Assembly (NCBI GenBank): GCA_002110465.1
Contig: NEED01000049.1
Span: 186,001-250,000 of the forward strand
Length of the DNA: 64,000 bases
DNA from: an unicellular cyanobacterium SU2
Lineage (GTDB): Bacteria; Cyanobacteriota; Cyanobacteriia; Cyanobacteriales; Microcystaceae
Direction of reading: 5' to 3'
The notes beneath the pieces were generated by a model. It was given only the letters and a program-made list of their open reading frames with translations. It made no database searches and was not told the origin of the DNA. Below, one piece after another: positions 36,305-44,823 of this stretch; positions within the stretch are counted from its first letter, which is position 1, and the number at the start of each line of letters is the position of its first letter. The position numbers and the translations under genes were made by a program.

Positions 36305-38776
36305 ATGAAAACGCTCCAATTCTTAACCAAAAGTCTAGATAAATGGCGAAAAAATTATAAAAATAGGGATTCATCGCCTTCAAGGAACGTTGATGCTTCA
36401 GCAACACCCCCCAAATCCCAGTCGAGTGATGCTGGCGATTTCTTTCACAAATTGCATAGTTCATCTTCCTTGAGAAAAATTCACCCGCCTTTAATGTGGG
36501 GATTAGCTATTGTATCTTTGACAAGTGTGATTGGTTATCGTTTCTACAACCAACCGAAGCTTGCTGTGGGAACTGTTTCTCCAGTGACTATTCTCGCGCC
36601 TAACGATGGAACCTTTGAAGATACCAAAACCACTGAGGAAAAGCGCAAAGAAGTCCGTACGGGAATTGTTCCTGTATTGCAACGAGATGTCGAATTAACC
36701 AGTCAACTTAAATTGGCGGTGGTAAGGGCTTTAGAAAACATCGAAAAATTACGGAACATCAGCAGTCCTTTTCCTGTGATTGATGTTCAAGATCTTTCCC
36801 TATCAACCCAACAAAGTTTACGGGCTTGTTCTGAACAAAATTGGCAAAAGGTTCTCGATTTGGCGAAAACTCAGTTAATTCCTAATCGTACTGAAAACTT
36901 TTCTACAGAGAGCCAAAAATTCCCCTCTAACCTACAAGACGCTTTAAATGAGCTTAAAGACTATCGTCAAACTACCACGGAAACAGAATTTAAAATCCTA
37001 TTAGAAGACATTACCCAAGCGCGTCAACGCTATAATCAAGCTCAATTAACGCTGTCTACTCTGAGAAGTCCCTATCTTTCATCAGAGATAACTAACACCT
37101 TTCTCAACTTAGATGAGTCTACCTGGAAAAGCACTCGACAAGCACTACTCAATGCCACTGAAAAAATCTTAATCCAAGGGATTCCCGCAGGAATTCCCAA
37201 TAATCTTTTAGACGATATTCTGAAAATACAACTTAATCCTTCTTTGCCTACGTCAACTGAAACAATGGGGAGAAAACTCCTCATGTCTATCTTACAAAAT
37301 CAACACAATTTAACGGTAGATCGAGAAGAAACAAAGCGACAGGCTGAACAAGCAGCCCAAGCTATAGAACCCGTTATCGTAGAAGTTAAAGAGGGAGATG
37401 TTATTGTCAAAGCCAATCAAACCATTACCCAAGCAGATTTTGTTTTGCTTGACAGCTTTGGATTAAGTCGTCGGGGCATTAATTGGTTAGGGTTAGGGGT
37501 TTCTGTCATCTTAGTGGCAGGAGGAGTAACGGTCTTTTGTGTGGTGACTCGTCATATCCATCGTCCCATGCGTCGCCGCGATCATCTGCTTTTGTGTTTA
37601 TTAAGTTTAAGTACCCCGTTTCTCGCCATTTTCAATCTGGGTTATACTAACTTGCCCGCCGTCGGTTTATTGACCAGTAGTTTCTATGGACCGACTTTAG
37701 CCGTGACTCAAGTCTTTTTGTTAAGTGGTTTATCGACGTTTACGGCAGGAACTGTTAATTGGAGTTACGTTTTAGCAGGAACCGCAGGGGGGTTATTGGC
37801 GGCGGTGATGGCCGGACGACTTCGTTCACGGGATGAATTAGCCCGCTTAGGAGGGGCAGTGGGTCTGGTTCAAGGAGGTCTTTACTTTCTCGTTTACTTG
37901 ATTGTTGCTCCCGTCGCTGGAACCATTTGGTCGGCGGTGTTACCTGGGGCGATCGTCTATGGTTTATCAGGGTTTCTCTGGAGTGTAATGGCTTTAGGAA
38001 TCTCTCCTTATCTAGAACGGTTGTTTGATTTGGTGACTCCTATTCGGTTGGTGGAATTGGCTAACCCCAATTGTGCCTTGCTTAAACGACTATCGACTGA
38101 AACTCCAGGGACATTTCAACATACTCTATTTGTGGCTTGTTTGGCAGAAGCGGCTGCTCGGGAACTTCACTGTAACGTAGAGTTGGTGAGGACAGGAACC
38201 CTTTATCATGATATTGGAAAAATGCACGACCCTTTGGGATTTATTGAAAATCAAATGGGTGCGCCCAATAAACACGACGAGATTAATGATCCTTGGCAAA
38301 GTGTGGAAATTATTAAAAAGCACGTAACCGAAGGGTTGGTGATGGCCCGAAAGTATGGCTTACCGCGAGTAATTCGGGATTTTATTCCTGAACATCAAGG
38401 AAAATTGTTGATTTCCTATTTTTATTATCAGGCGAAACAACAGGCAGATAAGGACGGAAAAGCCCCCATTGTTGAAGAAGAGTTTCGCTATGCAGGCCCC
38501 ATTCCTCAGTCACGAGAAACAGGTATTGTTATGTTAGCTGATGGCTGTGAAGCGGCGTTACGATCTTTGAAAGAAGCCACCCCAGACACTGCGTTAGCTA
38601 TGATCCATAAAATTTTTAAGGCGCGATGGCGAGATAATCAATTGGCAGATTCTGGGATTAAGTATGAAGAATTACCGATCATTGCCGAGGTGTTTGTTAA
38701 AGTTTGGCAGCAATTCCACCATCAACGCATTGTTTATCCGAAAGGGGCGTTAGATCCCCAAGGATCAGGAAAATGA
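36305..38776 (+). CDS. 7TM-HD (PgpH/YqfF-like) cyclic-dinucleotide phosphodiesterase
   Basis: An 823-residue membrane protein. A single N-terminal helix (MWGLAIVSLTSVIGYRFY) precedes a large extracytoplasmic 7TMR-HDED region (to ~395), seven membrane helices (~400-600) and a C-terminal HD domain: FQHTLFVACLAEAAA, TLYHDIGKMHDP (the metal-binding HD pair), HVTEGLVMARKYG, PEHQGK. PgpH-type members hydrolyse c-di-AMP, so osmotic or potassium homeostasis is the likely setting. Full length. Confidence 0.88.
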   Translation: MKTLQFLTKSLDKWRKNYKNRDSSPSRNVDASATPPKSQSSDAGDFFHKLHSSSSLRKIHPPLMWGLAIVSLTSVIGYRFYNQPKLAVGTVSPVTILAPNDGTFEDTKTTEEKRKEVRTGIVPVLQRDVELTSQLKLAVVRALENIEKLRNISSPFPVIDVQDLSLSTQQSLRACSEQNWQKVLDLAKTQLIPNRTENFSTESQKFPSNLQDALNELKDYRQTTTETEFKILLEDITQARQRYNQAQLTLSTLRSPYLSSEITNTFLNLDESTWKSTRQALLNATEKILIQGIPAGIPNNLLDDILKIQLNPSLPTSTETMGRKLLMSILQNQHNLTVDREETKRQAEQAAQAIEPVIVEVKEGDVIVKANQTITQADFVLLDSFGLSRRGINWLGLGVSVILVAGGVTVFCVVTRHIHRPMRRRDHLLLCLLSLSTPFLAIFNLGYTNLPAVGLLTSSFYGPTLAVTQVFLLSGLSTFTAGTVNWSYVLAGTAGGLLAAVMAGRLRSRDELARLGGAVGLVQGGLYFLVYLIVAPVAGTIWSAVLPGAIVYGLSGFLWSVMALGISPYLERLFDLVTPIRLVELANPNCALLKRLSTETPGTFQHTLFVACLAEAAARELHCNVELVRTGTLYHDIGKMHDPLGFIENQMGAPNKHDEINDPWQSVEIIKKHVTEGLVMARKYGLPRVIRDFIPEHQGKLLISYFYYQAKQQADKDGKAPIVEEEFRYAGPIPQSRETGIVMLADGCEAALRSLKEATPDTALAMIHKIFKARWRDNQLADSGIKYEELPIIAEVFVKVWQQFHHQRIVYPKGALDPQGSGK

Positions 38777-39229
38777 TCAGGTTAAAGTTCTACGGTATCA
38801 ATAATGCTAAACTATTGCAAATAATGGACTTGAACTCGGCAAGCGTTAAGCTATACAAACAAAGGTTGTCTGTGCAACCTATTAGTTTAGTCGGTGAAGG
38901 CGGACTTTGTGTTTGTAGAATCAGGCTTTAGGTGGTGGGACAAATTTAAAGTTACTTATTAAGAAAGGCAACAGGCTTCGCAGGCAAGAGGTAAAGTTTC
39001 TCGTTTTTTTACCTACTTAGGGTTTGCTGAAAAAGTTACTCAAAAATTTATGCGGCCAAAACCCGACAATTCCACTCCCGATCAATAACTTTACCTTCTA
39101 AAAATCTACTGTAAACATAATTTCCCTTAATGTTATTGTTCTCAGGTAGTTGATATATACTATGTTTAAGAAATAAGGACAAAAAAGGCGACAAAAACTG
39201 AGGCATCAAGACAAGCTATTCTATTAAGG
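38777..39229. repeat. Repeat-rich intergenic region with IS end
   Basis: Contains the second copy of the GCGGACTTTG..ATCAGGCTTTAG repeat (38892-38930), an AGGGTTTGCTGAAAAAGT insertion-sequence-like end near 39017, and the 83-bp inverted repeat copy (39079-39161). Read on the minus strand, a short frame just inside ends ..GKVIDREWNCRVLAA-stop, probably the tail of a lost transposase gene. Confidence 0.6.
39079..39161 (-). repeat. 83-bp repeat, copy 2 (inverted)
   Basis: Exact reverse complement of 23806-23888, 15.2 kb away. Confidence 0.8.
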
Positions 39230-40003
39230 TCACACTCTTAACAACTTTTTGACCAACTGAGTTGAAAATAGCACCACAAAACTAGGATTATTGATGAGAT
39301 ATCTTCGCCACAACCGCTTAGGTTCTTTGATTAAGCGATATAGCCATTCTAACCCTAAGTTCATCATCCATCGGGGAGACTGGGAAACGTGACCACTATG
39401 GAAGCTAAACGCCGCCCCCACACCAATCATCACCGCAGATAATTGCCCTTGCTGTCTGGCCATCCACTGTTCTTGTTTGGGACATCCTAACCCCACAAAA
39501 ACAACTTGCGCCCCAGATGCAGTAATAAGCTGGCGATCGCGTAACTCTTCTTCTTCTGTTAAGGGACGGAACGGGGGAGAATGACTCCCTGCAATGATCA
39601 AACCAGGAAACTTTTTTTTGAGATTCTGTTCTAGGTCACTTAACATGGTGGGAGTTCCCCCATACAGAAAGATGGGAATCCCTAAGTTGGCAGCGCGATC
39701 GCACCACGCTAACATTAAATCAGGACCATAAACCCTCGATTGTCCTTTAATACCGAGTAATTTTAGTCCTACCACCAATGGCATTCCGTCGGGGGTTACT
39801 AAGGCGGCATTATTAATAATTTTTTGGTAGTCTTTTTGCCAATAACCCATCATAACGACATGGACATTAGCCGCCACAATGTAACAAGACTTTTTTTCAG
39901 TTGCCCATTGTTCAATGCGATCGCAAGCATCCTGATAACTTGTCCCATCGAGTCGAGTATTAATAATTTGACAGGACTTAATGGGAGGTAGGATTTCAGG
40001 CAT
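39230..40003 (-). CDS. WecG/TagA/CpsF family glycosyltransferase (GT26)
   Basis: A 257-residue enzyme. Family motifs: YIVAANVHVVMMGYW, ALVTPDGMPLV (Thr-Pro-Asp-Gly), RVYGPDLMLAWC, IFLYGGTP, VVFVGLGCPKQEQWM and GVGAAFSFHSG. It transfers N-acetylmannosamine-like sugars to lipid-linked acceptors in cell-envelope polysaccharide synthesis. The C-terminal basic/hydrophobic tail (RLIKEPKRLWRRYL) mediates membrane association. It stands alone on the minus strand. Confidence 0.9.
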   Translation of the reverse strand: MPEILPPIKSCQIINTRLDGTSYQDACDRIEQWATEKKSCYIVAANVHVVMMGYWQKDYQKIINNAALVTPDGMPLVVGLKLLGIKGQSRVYGPDLMLAWCDRAANLGIPIFLYGGTPTMLSDLEQNLKKKFPGLIIAGSHSPPFRPLTEEEELRDRQLITASGAQVVFVGLGCPKQEQWMARQQGQLSAVMIGVGAAFSFHSGHVSQSPRWMMNLGLEWLYRLIKEPKRLWRRYLINNPSFVVLFSTQLVKKLLRV

Positions 40004-40050
40004 AAGCTTTTTCCTTAGTTAATATCGTATTAGGTATAGTTAATCTTAAA

Positions 40051-41040
40051 ATGAGTCTATTTTTTTGGATCTTAGTCCTTTTAAGTTCGATTTGGGCTAC
40101 CCATTGGGGAGCCGATCAATTGGCCGAGCCTTTTCAAAAACTCTGTCAACAGTGGGGACTCAATCAAGCCACAGGAGCCACTTTAGTAGCCCTAGCAACG
40201 GCTAGTCCAGAAATAGGAACTAATATAGCCAGTGCCTTACAGGGAGTCTCTGATATTGGGTTAGGAAATTTATTGGGGAGCAATATTATTTCTATTCCAG
40301 TTATTGTTACTGTCGCTTATATTGCAGGTTCTACTAAAAAATATCCTCAAGAAAATCAATCGGCTCCTGTATTATCCCTTAAACCTCAATCTCTAACCGT
40401 TCAAGCTTTTCCTTACCTCATCATTCTTGGTTTAGTCGCACTCCTAACCATTCCTGAACCTTGGCGTGGACTGCAACCTATTGATGGTTGGATTATGCTT
40501 GTAGCGTATTTGATTTATTTAAGTCATGCTCTTAATAGTCAATCAAAAACCAGTCAACAGATGTCTTGGAATTCCCAAGAAATTATCCTCTCAATTGCTG
40601 GAATAATTATTCTAGTGATTGGAGCTTATTTAATCGTTAGGTCAACGGAAAACATTGTTGCTATTTTAGGTATTTCTCAGTTAGTCGGTGGGTTATTTAT
40701 TACCTCTACCTTAAGTGTGATTCCTGAAGTATTTGCTACCTGGAGTTTAGCAAAAAATGGACAAGTTACGGCAGCGACGACCAGCGTTATTGCCGATAAT
40801 ACGGCGACAATGACCTTAGCCTTTTTTCCTCTAGCTTGGGTTAATTTACCCGTACAAGATCTTGAATTTTATATCCTGAATTTAACCTTTGTTGGTCTTT
40901 TGGGAGCAGCCTATGCAGGATTTTTAAAATGGGGAGCACCTGAAAACAGTTTTTCCTTAAAAGAAATTTTTGGTCTCAATTTAATTTATCTTATCTATTT
41001 GACTACGATAAGGTTTATATTTTGGGATTTTATTCGATAA
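40051..41040 (+). CDS. Sodium/calcium exchanger family membrane protein
   Basis: A 329-residue protein with about ten helices and the two internal CaCA alpha-repeats: GATLVALATASPEIGTNIAS followed by GLGNLLGSNIISIP, and GLFITSTLSVIPEVFATW followed by SVIADNTATMTLAFFP. Each repeat keeps an acidic residue (PE) as in YrbG. The second repeat is less canonical (IADN for GSN). It exports Ca2+ or Na+; the ion is not determinable. Confidence 0.82.
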   Translation: MSLFFWILVLLSSIWATHWGADQLAEPFQKLCQQWGLNQATGATLVALATASPEIGTNIASALQGVSDIGLGNLLGSNIISIPVIVTVAYIAGSTKKYPQENQSAPVLSLKPQSLTVQAFPYLIILGLVALLTIPEPWRGLQPIDGWIMLVAYLIYLSHALNSQSKTSQQMSWNSQEIILSIAGIIILVIGAYLIVRSTENIVAILGISQLVGGLFITSTLSVIPEVFATWSLAKNGQVTAATTSVIADNTATMTLAFFPLAWVNLPVQDLEFYILNLTFVGLLGAAYAGFLKWGAPENSFSLKEIFGLNLIYLIYLTTIRFIFWDFIR

Positions 41041-41218
41041 TTTCTCAAAATTTTCCTTGTTCTACTCAAAAAAATTAATCATAATCCCTAGCTAATGACC
41101 TATTCCTTAAGTTAGATGAATGAATTAATCAAAAATTAATTTCCTTCAAATAGAGGATGTTAAACAATCATTAAATTGCTTCAATGGTAAGTGAAGTTAA
41201 GAGAAAACTTGATTATTT

Positions 41219-41758
41219 ATGGCTAAAGTAAATATTGGATTAACAGAACAGCAACGTTACGGAGTTATTGACCTCTTAAATAGAGATTTGTCTGATCTTT
41301 ATTTACTGATCATCAAAACCAAAAAGTACCACTGGGATGTCGTCGGACCCCAGTTTCGGACACTTCATGAACTTTGGCAAGAACAATATGATGCTCTCAG
41401 CGAAAATATAGATGCAACGGCTGAAAGAATTCGAGCATTGGGAGGTTATCCTGTCGGAACCGCCGAAGGATTTCTACAATTAGCAACCATCAGAGAACAC
41501 GCTAATGATTTACCTTTAGCAACGGAGATGGTGGTACGGTTAGCCAATGATCACGAGCAAATTATTCGTAACCTCAGAGAACATATTGATCGCTGTTCTC
41601 AAGAGTTCCATGATGAAGGAAGTGCGGACTTTTTAACCGGCTTAATGGAACAACACGAAGAAATGGCCTGGATGCTTCGTTCTTTTGTAGAAGGAGAACA
41701 ATTAGAAGGCAATGGCGATCGCCCTGGTAGCCAAACCAAACCCACCGTTAACGCCTAA
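41219..41758 (+). CDS. Dps-family DNA starvation/ferritin-like protein
   Basis: A 179-residue four-helix bundle. Ferroxidase ligands at the dimer interface are in KKYHWDVVGPQFRTLHELW (His) and SENIDATAERIRALGG (Asp/Glu region). The acidic/polar C-terminal tail is longer than in E. coli Dps. It binds and oxidises iron and protects DNA in the cytoplasm. It heads a same-strand group with the next gene (54 bp apart) and rubredoxin, all plausible oxidative-stress functions. Confidence 0.9.
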   Translation: MAKVNIGLTEQQRYGVIDLLNRDLSDLYLLIIKTKKYHWDVVGPQFRTLHELWQEQYDALSENIDATAERIRALGGYPVGTAEGFLQLATIREHANDLPLATEMVVRLANDHEQIIRNLREHIDRCSQEFHDEGSADFLTGLMEQHEEMAWMLRSFVEGEQLEGNGDRPGSQTKPTVNA

Positions 41759-41812
41759 CCCTAATCAACCCTTAATCACTCACTCTTTAACGTTACGCAC
41801 ACATCACAATTT

Positions 41813-42586
41813 ATGACTCAAGAATATCAAGCACAAAAAACCATTACCGCTATTTTTCAAACAGAAAGCCAAGTTGACAACGTAATTAAGCGTTTACTTG
41901 ATCGAGATGTTTCACGGGATCACTTATCGGTCATGGGAAGAGATTTCCAATCCCAGACCCGAATTAGTGGATTTATTACCAAAAAAGATGTCATTCTTGG
42001 TGGATTAAGAAGCGGCGCAATTTTTGGCTCGTTATTCGGTTCTTTACTAAGTTTACTGACAGGAGTTGGCGTTCTCTTTATCCCCTTTGTGGGGTCTGTG
42101 GTAGCTGCTGGTCCCTTAAGCTCATTACTATTAGGAGCCGCGACAGGAGCCATTGCTGGTGGTGCCGGAGGGGGGTTAGCCTCAGTTCTCACCACTTGGG
42201 GAATGCCTGAAGATAAAGCAACGGTATATGAAACCCGTCTCAAAGCAGGGGAATTCATCGTTATGGCAGAGGTTGTCTCAGAAAAATCAGGAGAATTTCG
42301 ACTCTTAATTGAGAGTGCCGGAGGTCAAGAAATTCATGTGAGTGATCAGACTTTACCCCATCCGTGTCCTGGTCGTTGCAACAGCCCAGAAGATTTATCT
42401 TTAGAAATTCGAGCGCACCTATCTGAGGAAGCTCAACAAACGTTTATTGAACGTTATAATGGGGTCTTCGATGAGACTGAAGACGAAACTAAAGCCGAAC
42501 AAGCTGCCTGGGAAGCCATCCACGAAAACTACACAGAGGATAAAAATGGCGTTTGGGTTAAAGAAAAGGTAGCCGCCGCCGTTTAA
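41813..42586 (+). CDS. DUF1269/GsiB-like stress protein fused to ChaB domain
   Basis: A 257-residue protein. Residues 1-45 resemble the general-stress 17M-type N-domain ([20 protein letters not shown]). Residues ~60-130 are a glycine/alanine hydrophobic hairpin ([34 protein letters not shown]) that could insert in membrane. Residues ~190-257 are a ChaB domain ([38 protein letters not shown]). ChaB is linked to cation regulation. Sits between Dps and rubredoxin, which suggests a stress role. Confidence 0.8.
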   Translation: MTQEYQAQKTITAIFQTESQVDNVIKRLLDRDVSRDHLSVMGRDFQSQTRISGFITKKDVILGGLRSGAIFGSLFGSLLSLLTGVGVLFIPFVGSVVAAGPLSSLLLGAATGAIAGGAGGGLASVLTTWGMPEDKATVYETRLKAGEFIVMAEVVSEKSGEFRLLIESAGGQEIHVSDQTLPHPCPGRCNSPEDLSLEIRAHLSEEAQQTFIERYNGVFDETEDETKAEQAAWEAIHENYTEDKNGVWVKEKVAAAV

Positions 42587-42658
42587 TTACAGCTATAGGG
42601 TGTATGGGGGAAAACCCCCCTTTTTCTAAAAATGATGCTAAAAAAGGAGAATTAAATT

Positions 42659-42835
42659 ATGCAAACGTACGAATGTAAAGTCTGTGGTTATATCTACGAC
42701 CCTGAAAAAGGTGATCCTGACTCTGGCATTCAGCCAGGAACTCCCTTTGAAGAAATCCCTGAAGATTGGGCTTGTCCTGTTTGTGGAGCGACCAAATCTC
42801 AATTTGAACCCGTCAAACAAGAGGTTGCCTGTTAA
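42659..42835 (+). CDS. Rubredoxin
   Basis: A 58-residue protein read directly from the sequence, with a strong AAAAAGGAGA ribosome site ahead of the ATG. The Fe ligands are CKVCG (C-x2-C) and CPVCG (C-x2-C), and [20 protein letters not shown] and [12 protein letters not shown] are the rubredoxin core. It lacks the C-terminal membrane anchor of RubA, so it is a soluble electron carrier. A terminator follows. Confidence 0.95.
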   Translation: MQTYECKVCGYIYDPEKGDPDSGIQPGTPFEEIPEDWACPVCGATKSQFEPVKQEVAC

Positions 42836-42879
42836 TCATTGGGGATAAGGATCGGTGAAAATTTAAGATAGTTTTGAGG

Positions 42880-42905
42880 GACTCCAGTAATGGAGTCTTT
42901 GTTTT
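42880..42905 (+). terminator. Intrinsic terminator after rubredoxin
   Basis: The 7-bp stem GACTCCA / TGGAGTC with GTAA loop is followed by TTTGTTTT. Confidence 0.8.
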
Positions 42906-42921
42906 GTGCCTAATTAGTTAA

Positions 42922-42993
42922 CTGGGGTGCTAGGATTCGAACCTAGGAATGGCGAGACCAAAACCCGCTGCCTTACCGCTTGGCGACACCCCA
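42922..42993 (-). tRNA. tRNA-Gln (anticodon TTG)
   Basis: A 72-nt cloverleaf on the minus strand. The acceptor stem TGGGGTG pairs with CACCCCA; the D-arm has AAGCGGTAAGGC; the anticodon loop reads TTTTGGT with TTG; the T-arm is GGTTCGAATCC. CCA is not encoded. Confidence 0.95.
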
Positions 42994-43135
42994 TTAATGA
43001 TGCCTTTGTAATTATAACAGAGGCTAACGGGCATTTGTCAAGTATTTTTTTCTAAAACTTGATTGATGATGGAACAATGCTTCTAGGGTTGATTAGCAAG
43101 GTTTAAACCTTTACTACGAACTCAAGATAATCTTC

Positions 43136-43816
43136 TTATTCTATGGTTTCTGCTTGTCCTAGGGGTGAAAAACGAATTTCTATCCGTCGTCTTTGTCCAT
43201 CGGGTTGGCGATTAATTGGGGCAAATTCCCCATTGGTTAAGAAGAGTTGCGCCGCAGAATACGCCCGAAATTGTAACCCTTGTAAACGCCCTGTTTCTTG
43301 AATTTGTTGCAGGGTTTTAACCACTTCTAAGGCTCTCATTAATCCTAAGTCAGCATTAGACCCTGGTTGAAGATTACTCACTGATTTACGTCCTTTAGCA
43401 ACCGCTTCTAAGTTATCATCTAAATTACTAGGTCTATTCCCATTAACTTGACCGTCGGTATGCCCAATTACTTCAATAACATACACCTCATATTCTTGGG
43501 TAGTTTCTTGAACTATTTTTTCTATTTTTTCAACAAGATTATTGGTAATATATTGTTGTAATTTAGGAGGTAATTCCGCACTTCCTGAGTTAAATTTACG
43601 GTCTTCTGAATCTTTAATAATTAGTACGGGAGGAGCTTTTAACCGTTTGATCTCTTCTTTTAGCTTGACTTCATTTGATTGAAGAAAAATTGATTTAAAA
43701 AGGGTTAGTAAAAGAAAGAAACTTAGAATCATAAAGGCATTGGACATTAAGTCTGTAAAAGCCGACCAAATATTAACATCTTCGTCAATGTGGGCGTTTC
43801 TCGATCTTTTTGACAT
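43136..43816 (-). CDS. MotB/ZorB-like stator protein with OmpA domain
   Basis: About 226 residues from the ATG at 43816 (a further ATG lies five codons upstream). The only membrane helix (residues ~17-42) begins VNIWSAFTDLMSNAFMILSF; Asp22 in TDLM is placed like the proton-binding Asp of MotB and ZorB. A coiled segment follows, then an OmpA/MotB peptidoglycan-binding domain (YVIEVIGHTDGQ, DLGLMRALEVVKTL, AYSAAQLFL, GQRRRIEIRF). It is predicted to be an inner-membrane stator half that grips the cell wall. The matching MotA-like half is at 52047-54425. Confidence 0.85.
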   Translation of the reverse strand: MSKRSRNAHIDEDVNIWSAFTDLMSNAFMILSFFLLLTLFKSIFLQSNEVKLKEEIKRLKAPPVLIIKDSEDRKFNSGSAELPPKLQQYITNNLVEKIEKIVQETTQEYEVYVIEVIGHTDGQVNGNRPSNLDDNLEAVAKGRKSVSNLQPGSNADLGLMRALEVVKTLQQIQETGRLQGLQFRAYSAAQLFLTNGEFAPINRQPDGQRRRIEIRFSPLGQAETIE

Positions 43817-43931
43817 AAGTTTAATAATCAAGGGTATTCGCTAATAGTAAAATGTCAGCTTAAAGTTACAATAGAAAAGATTTTTACTAATTGATTTTTT
43901 TCTAAGAATGCTACATTCCATAATTTTATTT

Positions 43932-44174
43932 CTAAGTAAAATGACGGCGGAAACGAGAATCAATATAATGTTTTTTGCGTTGATTACAGTTTTTACACAG
44001 GGTTTGTAAGTTACTGATATCATTACTTCCTCCTTTCGCTAAAGGGATAATATGATCAATATTTAGAATGGTTTTATCTTGGTTTCTTCCGCAACTTTTA
44101 CAGGTATAATTGTCTCGTTGAAAGATATATTCTCTCACTGATGAAGGTATGGGTATTCGTGGCGTTTTTGGCAT
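43932..44174 (-). CDS. HNH endonuclease
   Basis: An 80-residue protein with the whole HNH core: VREYIFQRDNYTCKSCGRNQ, NIDHIIPLAKGGSNDISNLQ, TLCKNCNQRKK. CxxC and CxxC bind zinc; His in IDHI and His/Asn-type residues do the cleaving. No additional domain. It is 100 bp upstream of the MotB-like gene on the same strand and may be co-transcribed; type II Zorya uses an HNH protein, but single HNH genes are also common alone. Confidence 0.85.
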   Translation of the reverse strand: MPKTPRIPIPSSVREYIFQRDNYTCKSCGRNQDKTILNIDHIIPLAKGGSNDISNLQTLCKNCNQRKKHYIDSRFRRHFT

Positions 44175-44204
44175 ATATTTATTATTGTCTATAGGCTTAA
44201 GCCT

Positions 44205-44265
44205 GATACTAGAGAAAGAAAGGCTGTCTACACAGCTTAATTATAAACCTGCGAAGGCAAGATTT
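44205..44265 (-). repeat. Dispersed repeat, left copy
   Basis: On the minus strand, TGCCTTCGCAG followed by ~30 bases including GTGTAGACAGC matches 54500-54550 on the plus strand at about 80% identity. The pair lies inverted around most of the tubulin locus. Confidence 0.5.
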
Positions 44266-44293
44266 GTTGTTAAGATTTTACCCTTCATCGTTC

Positions 44294-44659
44294 TTAATTG
44301 ATTTCATTAATTTTTTGCCTGAGATCATCTAAAGTTGATTCAGCTTTTTTCCTTTCTGGTTCATCAGGAATAAATTCAATATTTACTTGAATACGAACTT
44401 TCTCTTTTTGCCAACTTTTAGCCCCAACTTTCAAAACTTCACAAGGCCTTCCTTGTTTAAAGAGAAGGTCTATATCTCCGAGATGCTTGAGTCCATGTTC
44501 TGCTAAAAATTTAACATCATCATTTCTCATTGTACTGATTAAAAAAATTTCTACTAATTCCTTCAAGCTAGAAACCTTACCTATAGACTCAATTTCAAAA
44601 GCAATAACATCATCATTGCCTAGATAATCTTTAGCATGAGACAATTCATTATCTGGCAT
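44294..44659 (-). CDS. KGK-domain protein
   Basis: A 121-residue acidic protein. The C-terminal half matches the KGK pattern seen in cyanobacteria: CEVLKVGAKSWQKEKVRIQVNI, FIPDEPERKKAESTLDDLRQ. Function is unknown. It lies between the HNH and dynamin genes on the same strand, 164 bp from the dynamin stop, so part of the tubulin locus by position. Confidence 0.6.
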   Translation of the reverse strand: MPDNELSHAKDYLGNDDVIAFEIESIGKVSSLKELVEIFLISTMRNDDVKFLAEHGLKHLGDIDLLFKQGRPCEVLKVGAKSWQKEKVRIQVNIEFIPDEPERKKAESTLDDLRQKINEIN

Positions 44660-44823
44660 AAAACCTCTTGTTGAAAGTAATACAATCTCTCTGTTACTAT
44701 GCGTTTCTGGGTAAAAAAAAAGCTTAGTAGGGAGTTTTGTTGGGTTTCACTATTGTTCAACCCAACCTAGGTTTATTCAAAACTTATACAGTCTCTAATG
44801 AGGATAATAGTTACTATTGAATA

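Noticed and set aside
39230-40003. A polysaccharide biosynthesis cluster around the WecG/TagA gene
   Set aside because: No other glycosyltransferase, flippase or polymerase gene lies nearby; it is a lone gene.
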